From the NCBI RefSeq assembly GCF_019797745.1, contig NZ_VOSI01000001.1, forward strand, positions 1,035,885 to 1,099,884: a DNA stretch of 64,000 nucleotides, read 5' to 3'. Numbering within the stretch: position 1 is the first letter of the stretch; each line of letters opens with the position of its first letter. A program made the position numbers and the translations under genes. Shown here piece after piece: positions 61,705 to 64,000 of the stretch. This DNA comes from Edaphocola aurantiacus. Its GTDB lineage: Bacteria; Bacteroidota; Bacteroidia; Chitinophagales; Chitinophagaceae. Below the pieces are notes generated by a model. The model was given only the letters and a program-made list of their open reading frames with translations, was not told where the DNA came from and did not search any database.

Positions 61705-63687
61705 TCAGGACTTAAGCTTCAGTATTATTTTTTGATTTTGCTGCTTAATAATGGCACTGTAGAATTCACTCAAGGTTCCAACTTCCTTGGCATCTAGTAA
61801 TAAAATCTTGTTGTCAAACTGGCATTGTATCATAGCTGCATTCCGGACGGTATCAATACTCACACTGCTCGTATAACGCATTAGCCCTGCCGGATCAAGT
61901 GCAATATTTTTACCCACAGGGTAATCATCAAACATATACTTATCACTCAACTGAATATATACCTTGTATTTTTCCTGAGAGATGTAATCATATTCTACAG
62001 GATATTTACGGTCTTTGATATTGCGTATTGGATTTTCAGAAAATATTTTCTTGAAATAAGGGTCCAGGATTACCATGTCTACAGCATCCCCCAGATTTAC
62101 TGTACCATACAATACCACTCTTATATTTTTGTCTACCTCATTGATATTTTCGAAATTAACATCTGTAATTTTCAAGCCAGACATATGCTTCTCTCCTTCA
62201 TCCAGACCTCGGTCTATAAAATGCTGTTTTATTGTTGTACTATCCGATTTCCACGCTTTACGGAAATCCATACCGGTATACACCCCCATTTCTCTAATCA
62301 TTTTAAACCTGTACGTGTTACCACCTTCTTTATTCGCATTTAGATAAACAATTGTATTGGATATATTTCTTGCAAGCGATGCATCCAGTTCTATAACTCC
62401 CCCTTCTTTACTCACGATCCTAGAGTAGCCATTATAATAGCTTAACGGTAAGTAGCCAAAAGGTAAGTCCTTTTCTGCAGCATTTAATTGATAGCTGACG
62501 CCATTAATCTCTACCCTTGTAATAAGGTTAGTAATATCAGAAGGATTAGGTAATATCTCACTTAATTTATCACTGTACTTATTGGACAGCAATATCATAT
62601 CACTCTTGAGTCCGGCGTTACGTAACATTGCACATAAAAGTTTATTTATACCAGCTTGATCACCCTGCTTTGCTTCAAATACTTTACGTATATCGTCTCC
62701 ATAGCTTCTATTTTGAATGTTCTTTTGTACATAGTAAAATATAGCTTTAGCTTTATCTAGCTCTTCAGGAATATCTTTCACAATATTTTTTACGGTCTCA
62801 TCTAGAAAGCCAGATTTGTCAAATGCCTGAACCAGGATTTTGTCATACCAAACTTCCTTAATATGCTTATCCCAGCTCTCAGCAATAGGATACTGCATTC
62901 CTGGCCCCACAACCCCATTATAATTTAGTTTAACCCTTTCTATAAACTGTACTTCCGGCCCCATCAAATCTTCCTTTTTAAAAGCCGGTACATTCTTCCG
63001 AACCCAGGAACGTTGTATGATATGAGGACTGAATGCATGAGGTCCTTCAGCATATAAGGCCAATGCCGATGAGGCATCCATTTTCTTCATACTGGTAAAG
63101 CTTTTGAACTCCACGCTCGTATGTATCATAGGTGTGAACATCAGCATCTCACTACGATTAAAATTGAAGCGGGAATACAGAACTGGTTCATCTCGCTGGA
63201 AGTTCCAACTAGATGGCATTGAACCATTCTTCACTTCATAACTATAAGTTACTACAGAACCGTCCTTAATACTAGGCATACTTACCTTAACGATGTCCAA
63301 TCCATCTGTATAATCCTCCATAATAATCTCGGACTTCTCTATCTTATTCTCTGTAATATGTCCATCTTCAAGATTATAAGTAATACCCTTAAGTTTTTTT
63401 ACCACACCATATGATTTCTTCGGGATTATAATATCGACAAGATTCCCAATACTCTTCGCATTATAAATCTTAAACGCAATTTCATAATGATACATATCAA
63501 CACCATTAGTGCCATCAGTAGTACCGATCTCATATAAGATCACAGCCGAAGCATTCTGATCAATTGGAGGTATGGTAGATTTAAGATAAGCCATTAAAGA
63601 ATCACGGTTTTCCGCTACTTTAAAATTCTGACTGTAAGAACGCGATGCCACCATAATGAGGCATAAGAAGAGAAGTTTACTTTTCAT
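61705..63687 (-). CDS. DUF3857 paralogue with a degenerate transglutaminase triad
   Basis: A 660-residue exported protein (signal LLFLCLIMVASRSYS) with the same layout as its neighbour: a DUF3857 domain, then a transglutaminase-like region, and a C-terminal domain. At the catalytic positions it has Gln344 (QGDQAG instead of GDC), Asn387 instead of His, and Asn402 (YQLNAAE) instead of Asp/Glu. So it is probably inactive and might bind substrate or support the active neighbour, from which it is separated by only 2 bases. A TACATTTG box at 63704-63711 gives the promoter. Confidence 0.85.
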   Translation of the reverse strand: MKSKLLFLCLIMVASRSYSQNFKVAENRDSLMAYLKSTIPPIDQNASAVILYEIGTTDGTNGVDMYHYEIAFKIYNAKSIGNLVDIIIPKKSYGVVKKLKGITYNLEDGHITENKIEKSEIIMEDYTDGLDIVKVSMPSIKDGSVVTYSYEVKNGSMPSSWNFQRDEPVLYSRFNFNRSEMLMFTPMIHTSVEFKSFTSMKKMDASSALALYAEGPHAFSPHIIQRSWVRKNVPAFKKEDLMGPEVQFIERVKLNYNGVVGPGMQYPIAESWDKHIKEVWYDKILVQAFDKSGFLDETVKNIVKDIPEELDKAKAIFYYVQKNIQNRSYGDDIRKVFEAKQGDQAGINKLLCAMLRNAGLKSDMILLSNKYSDKLSEILPNPSDITNLITRVEINGVSYQLNAAEKDLPFGYLPLSYYNGYSRIVSKEGGVIELDASLARNISNTIVYLNANKEGGNTYRFKMIREMGVYTGMDFRKAWKSDSTTIKQHFIDRGLDEGEKHMSGLKITDVNFENINEVDKNIRVVLYGTVNLGDAVDMVILDPYFKKIFSENPIRNIKDRKYPVEYDYISQEKYKVYIQLSDKYMFDDYPVGKNIALDPAGLMRYTSSVSIDTVRNAAMIQCQFDNKILLLDAKEVGTLSEFYSAIIKQQNQKIILKLKS

Positions 63688-63703
63688 TTGCTACAAATTG
63701 CGG

Positions 63704-63711
63704 CAAATGTA
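63704..63711 (-). promoter_or_regulatory. -7 box of the DUF3857 pair
   Basis: Exact TACATTTG on the minus strand, 16 bases before the ATG at 63687. Confidence 0.5.
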
Positions 63712-63850
63712 TAGTAATTGTATAAAAAAGAGAAATATGATATTTCAATATATAAAACTAGAAAAGACTGCATTAATTATCTAATGAGTTTCTATTCCAG
63801 CTATATAATAAGAGTTATACGATGCGGTTATACTAGCGTATAGTATATAC

Positions 63851-63887
63851 ATAAAAAAAGACACCCTTCAGTTTTGAAGGGTGTCTT
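63851..63887 (-). terminator. Terminator of the rRNA operon
   Basis: A 13-bp perfect stem (63858-63870 with 63875-63887), 4-base loop, and a seven-T run on the minus strand, just after the 5S gene. Confidence 0.9.
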
Positions 63888-63898
63888 AAAATAAATAT

Positions 63899-64000
63899 GG
63901 CAGCTACCTACTTTCCCGGAATACACCAGTATCATCGGCCATGATGGGCTTAACTGCTCTGTTCGGAATGGGAAGAGGTGAACACCATCGGCAATACCAC
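63899..64000 (-). rRNA. rrf: 5S rRNA (3' part; 5' end beyond the window)
   Basis: The minus strand reads through the conserved 5S core CCCATTCCGAACAGAG, then GTTAAGCCCATCA, and ends GGGAAAGTAGGTAGCTGCC. About 102 bases are visible; roughly 10 at the 5' end lie outside. This is the last gene of an rRNA operon entering from the right. Confidence 0.95.

Noticed and set aside
1..64000. CRISPR array, insertion sequence, prophage or restriction/defence island
   Set aside because: No regularly spaced repeats, transposase, phage structural gene or restriction-modification gene was seen on either strand; the only tyrosine recombinase has a core-genome context.

Overview
The window is a chromosomal segment of a Bacteroidota bacterium, most likely of the Chitinophagales. 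The evidence is a SusC/SusD outer-membrane pair, two large cell-surface proteins with type IX secretion (T9SS) C-terminal sorting domains, many LxxC lipoproteins, DUF3857, DUF4105 and WG-repeat families, and promoters of the Bacteroidota type (TTG, 17-20 bases, TAnnTTTG) instead of -35/-10 boxes. Shine-Dalgarno sequences are almost absent; the clear exception is rpsU.

Layout. 0-5.3 kb: two T9SS-exported Ig-like surface proteins, the first cut by the window edge. 5.3-8 kb: a VOC-family protein, an AT-rich WG-repeat protein, then tRNA-Met and tRNA-Pro in one transcript. 8-16.5 kb: sufS, DUF983, a free-methionine sulfoxide reductase, holB, the rpmH-rnpA-yidD cluster, a TauE/DUF1634 pair, ribE, an ArsR-like regulator and a Nudix hydrolase. 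16.6-22.4 kb: azurin-like lipoprotein, pepT, FKBP isomerase, OprB-like porin, Dps and a DUF2079 membrane protein. 22.4-29 kb (minus strand): small lipoprotein, OmpR-type regulator, DUF4105, hpf, xerC, rpsU, queA and a flippase-like membrane protein. 29-35.8 kb: ruvC, histidine kinase and glycosyltransferase joined by 4-base overlaps, an MBL-fold hydrolase, parA-parB and a BNR-repeat lipoprotein. 35.9-42.3 kb: icd, a secreted Gly/Arg-rich protein, proS, an unknown exported protein, and a GNAT-SDR pair. 42.3-51.5 kb (minus): SusC-SusD-lipoprotein operon, cysS with an ABC exporter, and an A-type Fe-S carrier. 51.7-59.7 kb: ECF sigma factor, small membrane protein, SCO protein, pckA, transketolase N-terminal subunit, small lipoprotein and uvrA. 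59.7-64 kb: two DUF3857/transglutaminase-like paralogues and the 3' part of a 5S rRNA gene that closes an rRNA operon running in from beyond the window.

Most of this is housekeeping or envelope biology. I saw no CRISPR array, insertion sequence, prophage or defence island. The points most worth following are the strong Shine-Dalgarno of rpsU in an otherwise SD-poor genome; four genes whose TAnnTTTG box lies only 4-5 bases before the ATG, which predicts leaderless mRNAs; a DUF3857 protein whose catalytic triad positions are all replaced beside a paralogue that keeps them; a hairpin plus six-codon upstream ORF in the ECF sigma leader; and unusually long perfect inverted repeats (19-25 bp) at gene ends.
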